DNA from: Gordonia polyisoprenivorans
GTDB taxonomy: Bacteria; Actinomycetota; Actinomycetes; Mycobacteriales; Mycobacteriaceae
DNA length: 64,000 nt
Direction of reading: 5' to 3'
NCBI RefSeq assembly: GCF_017654315.1
Contig: NZ_CP072203.1
Span: forward strand, 3,658,001 to 3,722,000
How positions within the stretch are numbered: position 1 is the first letter of the stretch; every line of letters begins with the position of its first letter. Both the position numbers and the translations under genes were made by a program. The notes beneath the pieces are model-generated. The model ran no database searches, had not been told where the DNA came from, and saw only the letters and a list, made by a program, of their open reading frames with translations. Of the stretch, positions 1-8,527 are shown in pieces.

Positions 1-35
1 AGTGTCAGGATCGGTACGTGTCGTGGCGTGGTCAT
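1..35 (-). CDS. 5' end of a gene following the ABC permease (partial)
   Basis: An ATG at position 35 overlaps the TGA stop of the upstream permease gene in the ATGA arrangement. It opens a frame of 11 codons (MTTPRHVPILT) that runs off the left edge. Overlap with an FtsX-type permease suggests translational coupling. The natural partner would be the ABC ATPase of the same exporter, but no diagnostic motif lies inside the window, so the function is inferred only from position. Confidence 0.4.
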   Translation of the reverse strand, partial: MTTPRHVPILT

Positions 36-1072
36 CGGTTGCTCCCGAGTGCGGTGAGGGGATCGGTGGTGATGAGGAAGCGCAGTGCCGCGCCGGCGCC
101 GAGGACGCCGAGCCCGATCGTGGCCAGCGCGGGCACCAGCGTGGTGGAGGTGGTCACGACGAACGGGGTCGAGCCCAGCAGTGTGCCGCCACCGACGGCG
201 AGCGCCACCCCGAGGCCGCATCCCACTATCAGGATGAGCACGGCCTGGCCGAGGGCGTCTCGCACCAGCGACGCGGTGGACGCCCCGAGCGCCTTGAGTA
301 CCGCGATGTCGGGGACACGTTGCACGGTCCACACGGTGAAGAACGCACCGATGACCAGTGCCGAGATCAGCAGCAGCATCACCGTCATCAGCGTCAGCGA
401 CGAGTTCTCGGCGCGGTAGGACGCCAGCGCCGACAGCGCATCGGAGCCGGAGCGGGTGATGGTGCCGCTCGAGGTGGCCACGGACTGTGCGTCGGTGCCG
501 GCACGTGGTGTCACCGCGAGCACGGTCGCCGCGCCCGACTGTGGTGCCAGGTCGTGCCACGCGTCGATGGGAAGGTAGATGACCGGGCTGTGCGCGTACC
601 ACTGGTCGCCGACGATTCGTCCGACGGTCATCGTCCGCCCGCCGACCTGCATCGTCTGGCCGGGGTGGAGGCCGAGAGACGAGGCGATGGGCGCCGCGAC
701 GTCGGCCGTGCCGGCGATCGGGCGGTCGTTTCCGCCGAGGCCGAAGAGCGCCACCGGCATCGGATCGGTATGCGTGGTCGACGTCGCGCTGTCCCGCGAG
801 ATACCCACGGGCACTGCGTCTTCGGAGTTGTGTTGCCAAATGGTGATCTGCGCGGCGGTGAGCACCGACTGATCGAAGGAGGGCGCGGACCCGGTGTCGG
901 CGAACACGATCGTCGAACCGGGCAGGGATTGCAGGGCCGAGATGTTCTGGTGGCGCAGTCCCGCGGTGAGTCCACCGAGGAAGGTGACGAGCACGGACAC
1001 GAGCACCACGACCAGGGTGATGAGCGCGAATCGTCCTCTCGCTCTTCGGAGATCACGAATGGCGACGAACAT
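32..1072 (-). CDS. FtsX/MacB-type ABC transporter permease
   Basis: A predicted inner-membrane permease of 346 aa. After a basic N-terminus (FVAIRDLRRARGRFALI) comes one hydrophobic segment. An extracytoplasmic region of about 200 residues follows, then three more hydrophobic segments in the last third. This is the FtsX/MacB topology. Proteins of this family work with a cytosolic ATPase to move substrates through the envelope or drive periplasmic partners; the substrate cannot be told from sequence. The chosen ATG has an AAGGAC-type ribosome site just upstream; starting earlier would add a non-conserved, proline-rich stretch. The next gene starts inside its stop codon and may encode the ATPase. 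A two-component system is divergent from it and may control it. Confidence 0.85.
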   Translation of the reverse strand: MFVAIRDLRRARGRFALITLVVVLVSVLVTFLGGLTAGLRHQNISALQSLPGSTIVFADTGSAPSFDQSVLTAAQITIWQHNSEDAVPVGISRDSATSTTHTDPMPVALFGLGGNDRPIAGTADVAAPIASSLGLHPGQTMQVGGRTMTVGRIVGDQWYAHSPVIYLPIDAWHDLAPQSGAATVLAVTPRAGTDAQSVATSSGTITRSGSDALSALASYRAENSSLTLMTVMLLLISALVIGAFFTVWTVQRVPDIAVLKALGASTASLVRDALGQAVLILIVGCGLGVALAVGGGTLLGSTPFVVTTSTTLVPALATIGLGVLGAGAALRFLITTDPLTALGSNR

Positions 1073-1225
1073 GGAAAGTCCTTTCGGGTGGTCGGTTGCC
1101 AGTGTGGCGGGCATCGGGGGCACCGCGCGTCGAGAGTTGGAGGGTCACGGGGTGCATCGTTCGTCGCCGGTGACTCGCACTTTCGATGGATGCGCGGCGG
1201 TGCACCGTCGATAAACTGGATCGAC

Positions 1226-2368
1226 ATGCACTTCTCACCGTTGGCCCCGGTCTTCACCGCCCTGCGCCTGGCCCTGCACGCCATGGCCGCCGTGCTCGCG
1301 GTGGTGGTCGCGGTCCGTGCGGTGAGCAGCGGGGGCACGACGTCGGTGGCGGCGGTGACACTGGCGGCGCTGTGGCTCGCGATCTACGCCTCCGGGATGG
1401 TGCTGGTGCGCTCGAGCCGTGCCGGGTGGTGGTGGCTCGCCGCGCTCAGCCTCGTGTGGCTGGGATGCCTGTCCGCCAGCGACGACGCGGTCTACCTGGT
1501 GTTCGTGATGTTCTTCCTCTACTTGCATCTGGCCGGGATGCGTTGGGGTACCACATGTGTCGCGGTGTCCACGGCGGCCGCCGTGGTGGGATTCGGACTG
1601 CACGGCGGCTGGTCGGTGGCCGCGGCGATCGGGCCGGTCCTCGGAGCGGCGGTGGCGGTGGTGATCTCGGCCGGTTACCGGCGACTCTTCGACGAGGTAC
1701 GCAGCCGACAACGCCTCATCGACGAACTGCTCGCCACCCGCGCCGAGCTCGCCGCCGAGCAGCAGGAGGTGGGCCGGGCGCGGGAACGGGAGCGACTCGC
1801 CGGCGAGATCCACGACACCGTGTCACAGAGTCTCTCGAGCATCCAGATGCTCACCTACGCGGCCGAACGCCGGGCGGGCGAATGCTCGCCGGAGCTGCAG
1901 ACCGCGCGGACCGCGGCCGCCGACGCCCTTGCCGAGACCCGGCGACTCATCGACGCACTCACCCCGGCACCGCTGGACGGACGCTCGTTGGGTGCGGCAC
2001 TACAACGGGTGACCGATGACGCGGGCGGTCACGGCCTGCGTACCCGGTTCGTCGTCGACGGTGAGCCGTTCGGGCTGCCGATGCCGATCGAGGCGGCGCT
2101 CGTCCGGGTGGCACAGAGCGCCGTCGGCAACGTCGTGCAGCATGCGTGGGCAAGGGTCCTGCGGGTCACCCTCACCTACAGCACCGACGAGGTCCATCTC
2201 GACATCGTCGACGACGGAGTGGGTTTCGACCCCGAGGCCACGCCGGGCTTCGGTCTGACGACGATGCGCCGACGCGTGCGCGAGCTCGGCGGCGACCTCG
2301 ACGTCGTCTCCGAACCCGGCCACACCTCGGTTGCGGTCGGCTTCCGGGTCGAGGCCGGACTCCGATGA
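1226..2368 (+). CDS. NarL-type sensor histidine kinase
   Basis: A membrane sensor kinase of 380 aa that should autophosphorylate on histidine and pass the phosphate to the adjacent response regulator. Residues 1-150 carry about five hydrophobic segments with little external loop, so it may sense the membrane itself. A short coiled stretch (160-190) leads to the HisKA_3 dimerisation motif RERLAGEIHDTVSQSLSS with H196 as phosphoacceptor. The C-terminus holds the ATP-binding domain with VDDGVGFD and GFGLTTMRRRV. The ATG at 1226 is the first in frame near the promoter, but no strong ribosome site is visible. Much longer in-frame upstream reading is antisense to the permease and rejected. Its TGA overlaps the regulator start, so the two are one transcription unit. 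Confidence 0.88.
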   Translation: MHFSPLAPVFTALRLALHAMAAVLAVVVAVRAVSSGGTTSVAAVTLAALWLAIYASGMVLVRSSRAGWWWLAALSLVWLGCLSASDDAVYLVFVMFFLYLHLAGMRWGTTCVAVSTAAAVVGFGLHGGWSVAAAIGPVLGAAVAVVISAGYRRLFDEVRSRQRLIDELLATRAELAAEQQEVGRARERERLAGEIHDTVSQSLSSIQMLTYAAERRAGECSPELQTARTAAADALAETRRLIDALTPAPLDGRSLGAALQRVTDDAGGHGLRTRFVVDGEPFGLPMPIEAALVRVAQSAVGNVVQHAWARVLRVTLTYSTDEVHLDIVDDGVGFDPEATPGFGLTTMRRRVRELGGDLDVVSEPGHTSVAVGFRVEAGLR

Positions 2369-3033
2369 CCGCACCGACCGACCGGGCCTCGTCCTCGGTA
2401 CCTCCGATCTGCGTCCTGATCACCGACGACCACGCGATCGTTCGAGCCGGTCTGCGTGCGCTGCTCACCGAGTCGGACGGCATCCGGGTCGTCGGGGAAG
2501 CCGCCACCGGTGAGGAGGCGATCGCCCGGTGCACGCCGCCCGCTCCCTTACCCGACGTGGTGCTGATGGATCTGCGGCTCGGGCCGGGATTGTCCGGGGT
2601 GGAGACCACCCGACGACTGCTGACGCTGCGACCGGCGCCCCGAGTGCTGGTGGTCACCAACCACGACACCGACGCCGACATCCTTGCGGCCATCGAAGCC
2701 GGCGCGTCGGGCTATCTGCTCAAGGACACCCCACCCACCGAACTCATCGCCGCGGTGCACGCCGCAGCTGCCGGCGACAGCGCGTTGTCGCCGATGGTGG
2801 CCACGCGCCTGATGTCACGGATGCGGGCACCGGCCGACGCGGTACTCACCGCGCGCGAGATCGACGTGCTCGTCGAGGTCGCCGCCGGACACAGCAACCG
2901 GGAGATCGCGAGACGCCTGCTGCTGAGCGAGATGACCGTCAAATCCCATCTCGTGCATGTCTTTTCCAAACTCGGTGTGCGTTCACGAACCGCTGCGGTC
3001 AACCGGGCCCGACGCGACGGCCTCATCGGCTGA
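2365..3033 (+). CDS. LuxR/NarL-family response regulator
   Basis: A DNA-binding regulator of 222 aa. The receiver domain (about 15-130) has the acidic pair D21/D22, the phosphoacceptor in VVLMDLRLG (D69) and the conserved lysine in YLLKDTPP. The C-terminal domain is a LuxR-type helix-turn-helix (LTAREIDVLVEVAAGHSNRE, then MTVKSHLVHVFSKLGV). Its ATG overlaps the kinase stop in an ATGA junction, so the pair are translationally coupled partners. The ABC permease operon divergent from the kinase is a plausible target; this is inferred from position only. Confidence 0.92.
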   Translation: MTAPTDRASSSVPPICVLITDDHAIVRAGLRALLTESDGIRVVGEAATGEEAIARCTPPAPLPDVVLMDLRLGPGLSGVETTRRLLTLRPAPRVLVVTNHDTDADILAAIEAGASGYLLKDTPPTELIAAVHAAAAGDSALSPMVATRLMSRMRAPADAVLTAREIDVLVEVAAGHSNREIARRLLLSEMTVKSHLVHVFSKLGVRSRTAAVNRARRDGLIG

Positions 3034-3055
3034 GCACGCTCGACGGTCGCCCCGG

Positions 3056-3961
3056 CTAGCCCAGCGCGCTGACCACGTCCACGAGGTCGGCGATCAGCGG
3101 TTCGGTCTCGGCACGACGGTGTGACCACGCCGCGACCGTGCTGATGTGCGCGCGGGTGTCACGCAGCGGGATGACCTGCACGGCCTCACTGGCGAACATC
3201 CGGCCACCGATTCCCTCGCCGAGTGAGATGAGGGTGAAGGCCTGGCCACTGGCAACCAGATGCGCAAGGCCCGCGAAGTTGTCGTCGGGCAACGTGATTC
3301 GCTTGCGGACGCCGTGTCGGTCGAGCAGCCGGTCGAGGTTGCGATAGATCTCGGGTGCGGCCTCGTGGTTGATCGAGGCGAACGGCACGTGCGACAGTTC
3401 GCCGAGAGCGATCGAATCCCGTTGTTCCCCAAGGATCTTGGTGCCGACAGCCACGCCGACCGGGCTGCGTTCGAGGAGCAGGCTGTCGATTCCCTCGCCG
3501 GCGACGGGACCGTGGACGAGTGCGACATCCACCGCTCCGGCACGCAGATCCCGCAGCAACGGTGCGGTGCTCGCGGGCAGCAGTTGTGCGGCAATGTCCG
3601 GGTGGCGGTCGGCGAGCGTGTCGAGAACGTTGTCCCGCACGGTGGGCGAGACCTCCGGCGCGATGCCGATCACCGCCGGCCGCAGGGTGTGCCGCTGCGC
3701 GTCGGCCACGACCACGGGCAAGGAGTCCACCCGGTGGAGGATGTCGCGGGCGCGGGGCAGCAGCGCCTCACCGGCATCGGTGAGGTCGATCCGATGGTGC
3801 GCGCGGATGAACAGCGGTGCACCCAACTCGCGTTCGAGGTCCTTGATGCGCTGGCTCAGTGGCGAGGCCGCCATGTGCAGCCGGGCGGCGGCTCGGGTGA
3901 AGCTGCGCTCCTCGGCGACGGCGACGAAGTAGCGCAGATGGGGCAGGTCCACGACCTTCAC
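3056..3961 (-). CDS. LysR-family transcriptional regulator
   Basis: A one-component regulator of about 301 aa. The winged helix-turn-helix (LPHLRYFVAVAEERSFTRAA, then LSQRIKDLEREL) is at the extreme N-terminus and is followed by a periplasmic-binding-protein-like effector domain. The GTG start places LPHLRYF at residue 6, the usual LysR spacing; an ATG six codons upstream (3979) is possible, and neither has a strong ribosome site. It is divergent from the AtuA-like/CoA-transferase operon, the classic arrangement of a LysR regulator with its target, so it probably controls that operon in response to a pathway intermediate. The effector is unknown. Confidence 0.88.
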   Translation of the reverse strand: MKVVDLPHLRYFVAVAEERSFTRAAARLHMAASPLSQRIKDLERELGAPLFIRAHHRIDLTDAGEALLPRARDILHRVDSLPVVVADAQRHTLRPAVIGIAPEVSPTVRDNVLDTLADRHPDIAAQLLPASTAPLLRDLRAGAVDVALVHGPVAGEGIDSLLLERSPVGVAVGTKILGEQRDSIALGELSHVPFASINHEAAPEIYRNLDRLLDRHGVRKRITLPDDNFAGLAHLVASGQAFTLISLGEGIGGRMFASEAVQVIPLRDTRAHISTVAAWSHRRAETEPLIADLVDVVSALG

Positions 3962-4145
3962 GATAGGACACCGAACCATCGCCATCCGCCGGGTGCGCCG
4001 ATGACCGCCACGATCATCTCGCCGTTCGCGAATCGGTCGTGGTGGGCGTCGGACGATGTCGATAGCGTCGGTGGCGACGCGAAACACCGGTATCGGCCGC
4101 CTACGGCCGATCGATGCCAGGCAGACAACGCGAAGGAGCGTATCG

Positions 4146-5963
4146 ATGACCGCGCGACGACCCATCCGCATCGCCAATTTCTCCGGCTACCTCGGCGACC
4201 GCCGGACCGCCATCGACGAGGCCATCGCCGGCGATCCCGTCGACGTCCTGATGGGCGACTATCTCGCCGAGATCACCCTCGCCTCACTGTCGGCGGTGCA
4301 CCACCGTGACCCCTCCCGCGGATACGTCGAGTACTTCGTACGTCAACTGCGCCCGCACCTGGCCACGATCGCCGAGCGCGGCATCAAGGTCGTGACCAAT
4401 GCAGGCGGGTTCGCGCCCGACCGGCTCGCCGAGGCATTACGGACCGAACTCGCCGACGCCGGGGTCACAGTGAGCGTCGCGCACATCGAGGGCGACAACA
4501 TCCTCGCCGACCTCGCCGATCTGCAGACCGCCGGTCATCGCTTCGGCAACCTGGATTCGGGTGCGCCGCTCGACACCTGGGCAGCCAAGCCGATCGCGGC
4601 CAACGCCTACCTCGGCGGCTGGGGAATCGCCGGTGCGTTGAGCGCCGGGGCCGACATCGTGGTCTGCGGCCGCGTCACCGATGCGTCACTGACCGTCGGT
4701 CCGGCGGCCTGGTGGCATGACTGGTCCGCCGACGACTGGGACGCGTTGGCCGGCGCCGTGGTCGCCGGCCACATCATCGAATGCGGTGCTCATGCGGTCG
4801 GTGGGAACTTCTCCGGCTTCCTCGAGATCCCCAACCGCACGACACCGGGTTTCCCGATCGGCGAGGTCGCCGCCGACGGCACCTGCGTCATCACCAAACA
4901 CGCCCGTGACGGGGGAGCGGTCACCGCCGACACCGTCACCGCTCAACTCGTCTACGAGATCCAGGGCCCGATCTATCTCAACCCCGATGTCACCGTCCAC
5001 CTCGACCACGTACGGGTCGATCAGACCGGCCCCGATCGGGTCACCGTGTCCGGCGCGGCCGGAACGCCGCCGCCACCGACCACCAAGGTCGCCCTCTTCG
5101 GAGCGGTCGGCGCGAGCGTGGTCAACACGGTGTTCGTCACCTCACCACATGTCGAGGAGAAGATCGCCCTCATCCGCGACCAACTGAACCGGGATCTTCC
5201 CGACGGTGTGCAGATCGACCTCACCCAGGTCGGAGAGCCTGCCGACGACCCCGAATCCCAGTGGGCGGCAACGGTGGCGTTGCGTGTCATGGCGGTCGCC
5301 GGCGATGCCGAAACGCTGACGCGGGCGGAGATGGGGTCACGCCTGGGCAGCCTGTACCTGCAGGGCATCCCCGGCTACTTCCACGACGGTGCCGCCGGAC
5401 TGCATTCGCGTCCCCAACCCCGGGTCGACTACTGGCCGGGCCTCCTCCCACAGAGTGCACTGCACCACCGGGCGATCCTCGACGACGGCACCGTCATCGA
5501 CTCCGCCGTGCCCCCTGCCACCGCGTCGACCCCTCAACCCGTGCATCCCGAACCGGGTGAGGCACCGCTTCCCGAGCGGGTGACCCGCGCCCCGCTGGGC
5601 ACCGTCGTCCATGCGCGCAGCGGCGACAAGGGCGGCAACTCCAATGTCGGTGTGTGGACCCCGGATCCGCGGGTGTGGCCGTGGCTGCGGCGGTTCCTGT
5701 CCACCGACGAGATCCGTCGCCTGATCCCCGAGACCAAGGACATCGACGTGGTGCGCCACGAGTTCCCCGATCTGCGGGCGATCCACTTCGTGTTCAAGGG
5801 CCTGCTCGGCACCGGCGGATCGTCGAACCTGCGAATCGACCAGGTGGGCAAGGCGATCGGGGAGTATTTGCGCTCGCGTCAGGTGCTGATCCCCGACGAC
5901 CTGCTGACCGCCGACGCGACCGTCCCCGACCTCACCACCGCCGACCACGAGGAGCTGGTGTGA
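4146..5963 (+). CDS. AtuA-family (acyclic terpene utilisation-like) protein
   Basis: A 605-aa protein of the DUF1446/AtuA family. The N-terminal domain starts with IRIANFSGYLGDRRTAIDEA and contains GGWGIAGALSAGADIVVCGR. A C-terminal AtuA-type domain follows, with LGTVVHARSGDKGGNSNVGV and GLLGTGGSSNLRIDQ. The length fits the two-domain form. AtuA takes part in citronellol/geraniol breakdown in Pseudomonas, but its reaction is poorly defined and this homologue may serve another branched or cyclic acid pathway. The ATG is preceded by AAGGAG. The stop overlaps the next start, coupling it to a family III CoA-transferase, so the substrate is probably a CoA thioester or its acid. Confidence 0.82.
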   Translation: MTARRPIRIANFSGYLGDRRTAIDEAIAGDPVDVLMGDYLAEITLASLSAVHHRDPSRGYVEYFVRQLRPHLATIAERGIKVVTNAGGFAPDRLAEALRTELADAGVTVSVAHIEGDNILADLADLQTAGHRFGNLDSGAPLDTWAAKPIAANAYLGGWGIAGALSAGADIVVCGRVTDASLTVGPAAWWHDWSADDWDALAGAVVAGHIIECGAHAVGGNFSGFLEIPNRTTPGFPIGEVAADGTCVITKHARDGGAVTADTVTAQLVYEIQGPIYLNPDVTVHLDHVRVDQTGPDRVTVSGAAGTPPPPTTKVALFGAVGASVVNTVFVTSPHVEEKIALIRDQLNRDLPDGVQIDLTQVGEPADDPESQWAATVALRVMAVAGDAETLTRAEMGSRLGSLYLQGIPGYFHDGAAGLHSRPQPRVDYWPGLLPQSALHHRAILDDGTVIDSAVPPATASTPQPVHPEPGEAPLPERVTRAPLGTVVHARSGDKGGNSNVGVWTPDPRVWPWLRRFLSTDEIRRLIPETKDIDVVRHEFPDLRAIHFVFKGLLGTGGSSNLRIDQVGKAIGEYLRSRQVLIPDDLLTADATVPDLTTADHEELV

Positions 5964-7462
5964 CCTCCCTGACCGACCGACTGCGTGCGGCCATCGCCGC
6001 GCCGGCCACCGACGACTCCTTCGATCCCGCAACAGAACTCGCCGATGTCCTGGGCGGCATCGGCATGTCGGCCGAGGACACCGGCGGCACGGTCACCTTC
6101 GACGGCGCCGACCCGGTGGTGCCGAGCACCCTGCGTCTCGGCGGTGCGTCGGCCATCGCGCTCGCCGCCAAGTCCGCCGCCGTCGCCAAGCTGTGGCAGG
6201 TCCGCGGCGGCGCCGGCCAGGACATCGCCGTGGACCTGCGGAGCGCACCACATCGGTTGTGCCCGTTCTACGACCGCCGGTGGGAGATGCTCAACGGCTA
6301 TCCGCCGGCCACCCCGTCGAATCCGTCGAACGCGCTGGGATTCCGCTTCTACCGGACCGGTGACGATCGGTGGATGATGCCGCTGAACCCGTATCCGAAG
6401 ATCAAGGTCGGCGCGCAGCGGCTCCTCGGGGTACCCGACGACAACGACGCCGTCGCGGCGGCCATCGCGAGTTGGAAGGGCGCCGAACTCGAGGCCGCGG
6501 CCACCGAGGCGGGTGTCGTCCTGCCGATGCTGCGCACGACGGCCGAACTCCTCGACGAAGCGCACTATCGGGAAGTTCTCGCCGACATGCCGCTCATCGA
6601 GATCACCCGCATCGCCGACGGCGACCCTGTCCCGCTGCCCGGAGGCGTCGACCAGCCCCTCGACGACATCCGGGCGCTGGGTATGGGGCATGTGATCGCC
6701 GGTGCCGGGGTCGGCCGGGCACTGGCCCTGCACGGCGCCGACGTGCTCAACGTATGGCGCCCCGACGAACTCGAGCACGACGCGACCTATGCCACCGCCA
6801 ACGTCGGCGTACGGTCGTCGACGATCAATCCCTACGACGCCGACGGTGCCGCCCGGATTGGTCGGCTGCTCGGCGACGCCGACGTGTTCTACGCGAACCG
6901 CCGACCCGGCTACCTCGACAAGATCGGCCTGTCCGCCGATGCCGCTGCCGACGGACACCGCGGGATCATCTACGCCACCGCCTCTCTCAACGGTGAGCAC
7001 GGCCCGTGGTCGTCGCAGGTCGGATTCGATCAGACCGCGGGCAGCCTGACCGGGATGATGCTGCTCGAGGGCGGGGGCGACAAACCCAAGCTCCCTCCGA
7101 TTCTCGTCGTCAACGACTACATCGTGTCGTGGTTGCTGACCGCGGGAATCGTCGAAGCCCTCACCCGCCGCGCCCGCGACGGCGGCAGCTACCGGGTGCA
7201 CGTGTCGCTGACCCGGGCTGCACTCTGGATCATCGGGATGGGTGTGTTCGATCGTGGTTACGCCCACGAGATCGCCGGCACCGATGTCGGCGACGGCGCA
7301 CATCACTATCTCGATCCCGAGACCTTCACCGCCGAGACACCGCTCGGGGCGTATCAGGGTGTCACCGACCAGGTTCGGATGAGCCAGACGCCGGGTCGCT
7401 ACCGCACGGTGCTGGTTCCGCGCGGCTCGTGTCGGCCGGAATGGCTTGCGCGACCGGACTGA
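5960..7462 (+). CDS. Family III (CaiB/BaiF) CoA-transferase
   Basis: A 500-aa CoA-transferase, predicted to move CoA between organic acids and their thioesters through a covalent aspartyl intermediate. The core family III fold is in the C-terminal 300 residues (IRALGMGHVIAGAGVGRALA, HGADVLNVWRPDE, IYATASLNGEHGPW, GFDQTAGSLTGMM). The aspartate in GFDQTAG is the likely nucleophile. About 190 residues precede it, making the protein longer than the roughly 400-aa formyl-CoA transferase; this extended form is common in actinobacteria. The GTG start lies in a GTGA overlap with the AtuA-like gene, so the two are co-translated. Its stop codon lies in a 14-bp tandem duplication. Confidence 0.85.
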   Translation: MTSLTDRLRAAIAAPATDDSFDPATELADVLGGIGMSAEDTGGTVTFDGADPVVPSTLRLGGASAIALAAKSAAVAKLWQVRGGAGQDIAVDLRSAPHRLCPFYDRRWEMLNGYPPATPSNPSNALGFRFYRTGDDRWMMPLNPYPKIKVGAQRLLGVPDDNDAVAAAIASWKGAELEAAATEAGVVLPMLRTTAELLDEAHYREVLADMPLIEITRIADGDPVPLPGGVDQPLDDIRALGMGHVIAGAGVGRALALHGADVLNVWRPDELEHDATYATANVGVRSSTINPYDADGAARIGRLLGDADVFYANRRPGYLDKIGLSADAAADGHRGIIYATASLNGEHGPWSSQVGFDQTAGSLTGMMLLEGGGDKPKLPPILVVNDYIVSWLLTAGIVEALTRRARDGGSYRVHVSLTRAALWIIGMGVFDRGYAHEIAGTDVGDGAHHYLDPETFTAETPLGAYQGVTDQVRMSQTPGRYRTVLVPRGSCRPEWLARPD

Positions 7463-7479
7463 TCAGACCGGACTGATCA
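7452..7479. repeat. Perfect 14-bp tandem duplication at convergent stop codons
   Basis: The unit GACCGGACTGATCA is present twice head to tail. The first copy contains the TGA of the CoA-transferase and the second supplies the stop of the convergent dioxygenase. The TGATCA parts are self-complementary, so a short hairpin with loop ACCGGA is possible. Confidence 0.85.
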
Positions 7480-8469
7480 GTAGGCGGATGCCGGGCCGAG
7501 CGGGGTGATCCCGTGATGTCGTTGTGCCACATCGGGATGCGCACGAACCCGGGACTTCCAGGCGTTCTCGCCGTAGGTACTGAAGATGGGATTGTCCGGG
7601 TCCGCCTCGACACCGCGGGACAACGCCGCCAGCTCCGGCGGCAGCTCGATGATCGGGATCGTGGCGTCCAGCGCCGGATTCAGGAAGAACGGGATCGAGA
7701 TGCGATCGGTCCCGGGGCGCGGCGCGCGCACCCGATGCCGGGTCGCGCGCAGGTAACCGCCGGTGGCCACCTCGAGCAGTTCGCCGATGTTGACGATGAA
7801 CGCGCCCGGCTTCGGCGGCACGTCGACCCAGGTACCATCCAGCGTTTCCACTTGCAGCCCTTCGGAATCCGGCTCCACCAGCAGCAGCGTGAGGACACCG
7901 GAATCCTTGTGTGCTCCGACGCCCTGGTCCCGGTCGTCGCTGCCCGGATAACGCACCACCTTCAGCAGGGTGGCCGGACGGTCGGCGAACGCGTCGTCGA
8001 AGTACCCGGCCGGCGCTCCGAGTGAGGCCGACCAGTGCCGCAGCAGGCGTACGCCCACCTCCGATACGGCGGCGATCCACGCCTCGAATGCCTCACGGAA
8101 TCCGGTGGGGCGCTGCGGCCACAGATTGGGGCCCTGCAGATTCCAGTACCCGTGGGCACCGTCGACGACGGGCCGGTCCGGGCCGATGTCGATCTGTTCG
8201 CGCCAGTCGACGAGTCCGTTCGTCAACTCACCGCCGAGACGTGAATAGCCCCGGAACGCCGGACTGTCCAGCTGGGAGATCCGCGCCTTTTCGGCGTCGG
8301 GCAACCCGAAGAACCCGCGGGCGAGTCGTAGGACCCCGTCGATCTGCGCCGGCGCGATGCCGTGTCCGACGAGGTAGAAGAACCCGTGCTGGTGGGCGGC
8401 CTCGCGCAACGCGGTCGCGAAGGCCTGCCCGTCAGCGTCGGCTGCGGTGAGGTCGAGGGTCGGCAACAT
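7477..8469 (-). CDS. Isopenicillin N synthase-like Fe(II)/2OG dioxygenase
   Basis: A cytosolic non-haem iron dioxygenase of 330 aa. The DIOX_N-type N-terminus (AAHQHGFFYLVGHGIAPAQI) is followed by the catalytic jelly roll with the metal ligands of the HxD motif in VGAHKDSGVLTLLL, the distal histidine in RATRHRVRAP, and the co-substrate-binding R-x-S in DRISIPFF. These hydroxylases and oxidases use 2-oxoglutarate or, in IPNS itself, the substrate. Actinobacterial members of this group are often annotated as 2OG oxygenases of unknown substrate. It stands alone, convergent with the CoA-transferase gene, 15 bp away. Confidence 0.88.
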   Translation of the reverse strand: MLPTLDLTAADADGQAFATALREAAHQHGFFYLVGHGIAPAQIDGVLRLARGFFGLPDAEKARISQLDSPAFRGYSRLGGELTNGLVDWREQIDIGPDRPVVDGAHGYWNLQGPNLWPQRPTGFREAFEAWIAAVSEVGVRLLRHWSASLGAPAGYFDDAFADRPATLLKVVRYPGSDDRDQGVGAHKDSGVLTLLLVEPDSEGLQVETLDGTWVDVPPKPGAFIVNIGELLEVATGGYLRATRHRVRAPRPGTDRISIPFFLNPALDATIPIIELPPELAALSRGVEADPDNPIFSTYGENAWKSRVRAHPDVAQRHHGITPLGPASAY

Positions 8470-8527
8470 GACTCCATGGTGGCACCCTCACGTGCGCCGC
8501 GCGGTCCGAGAACCACCTCCGCGATCG

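Noticed and set aside
2..1225. Upstream extension of the histidine kinase frame
   Set aside because: The extension lies antisense to the ABC permease and is low complexity; the kinase family begins near 1226.
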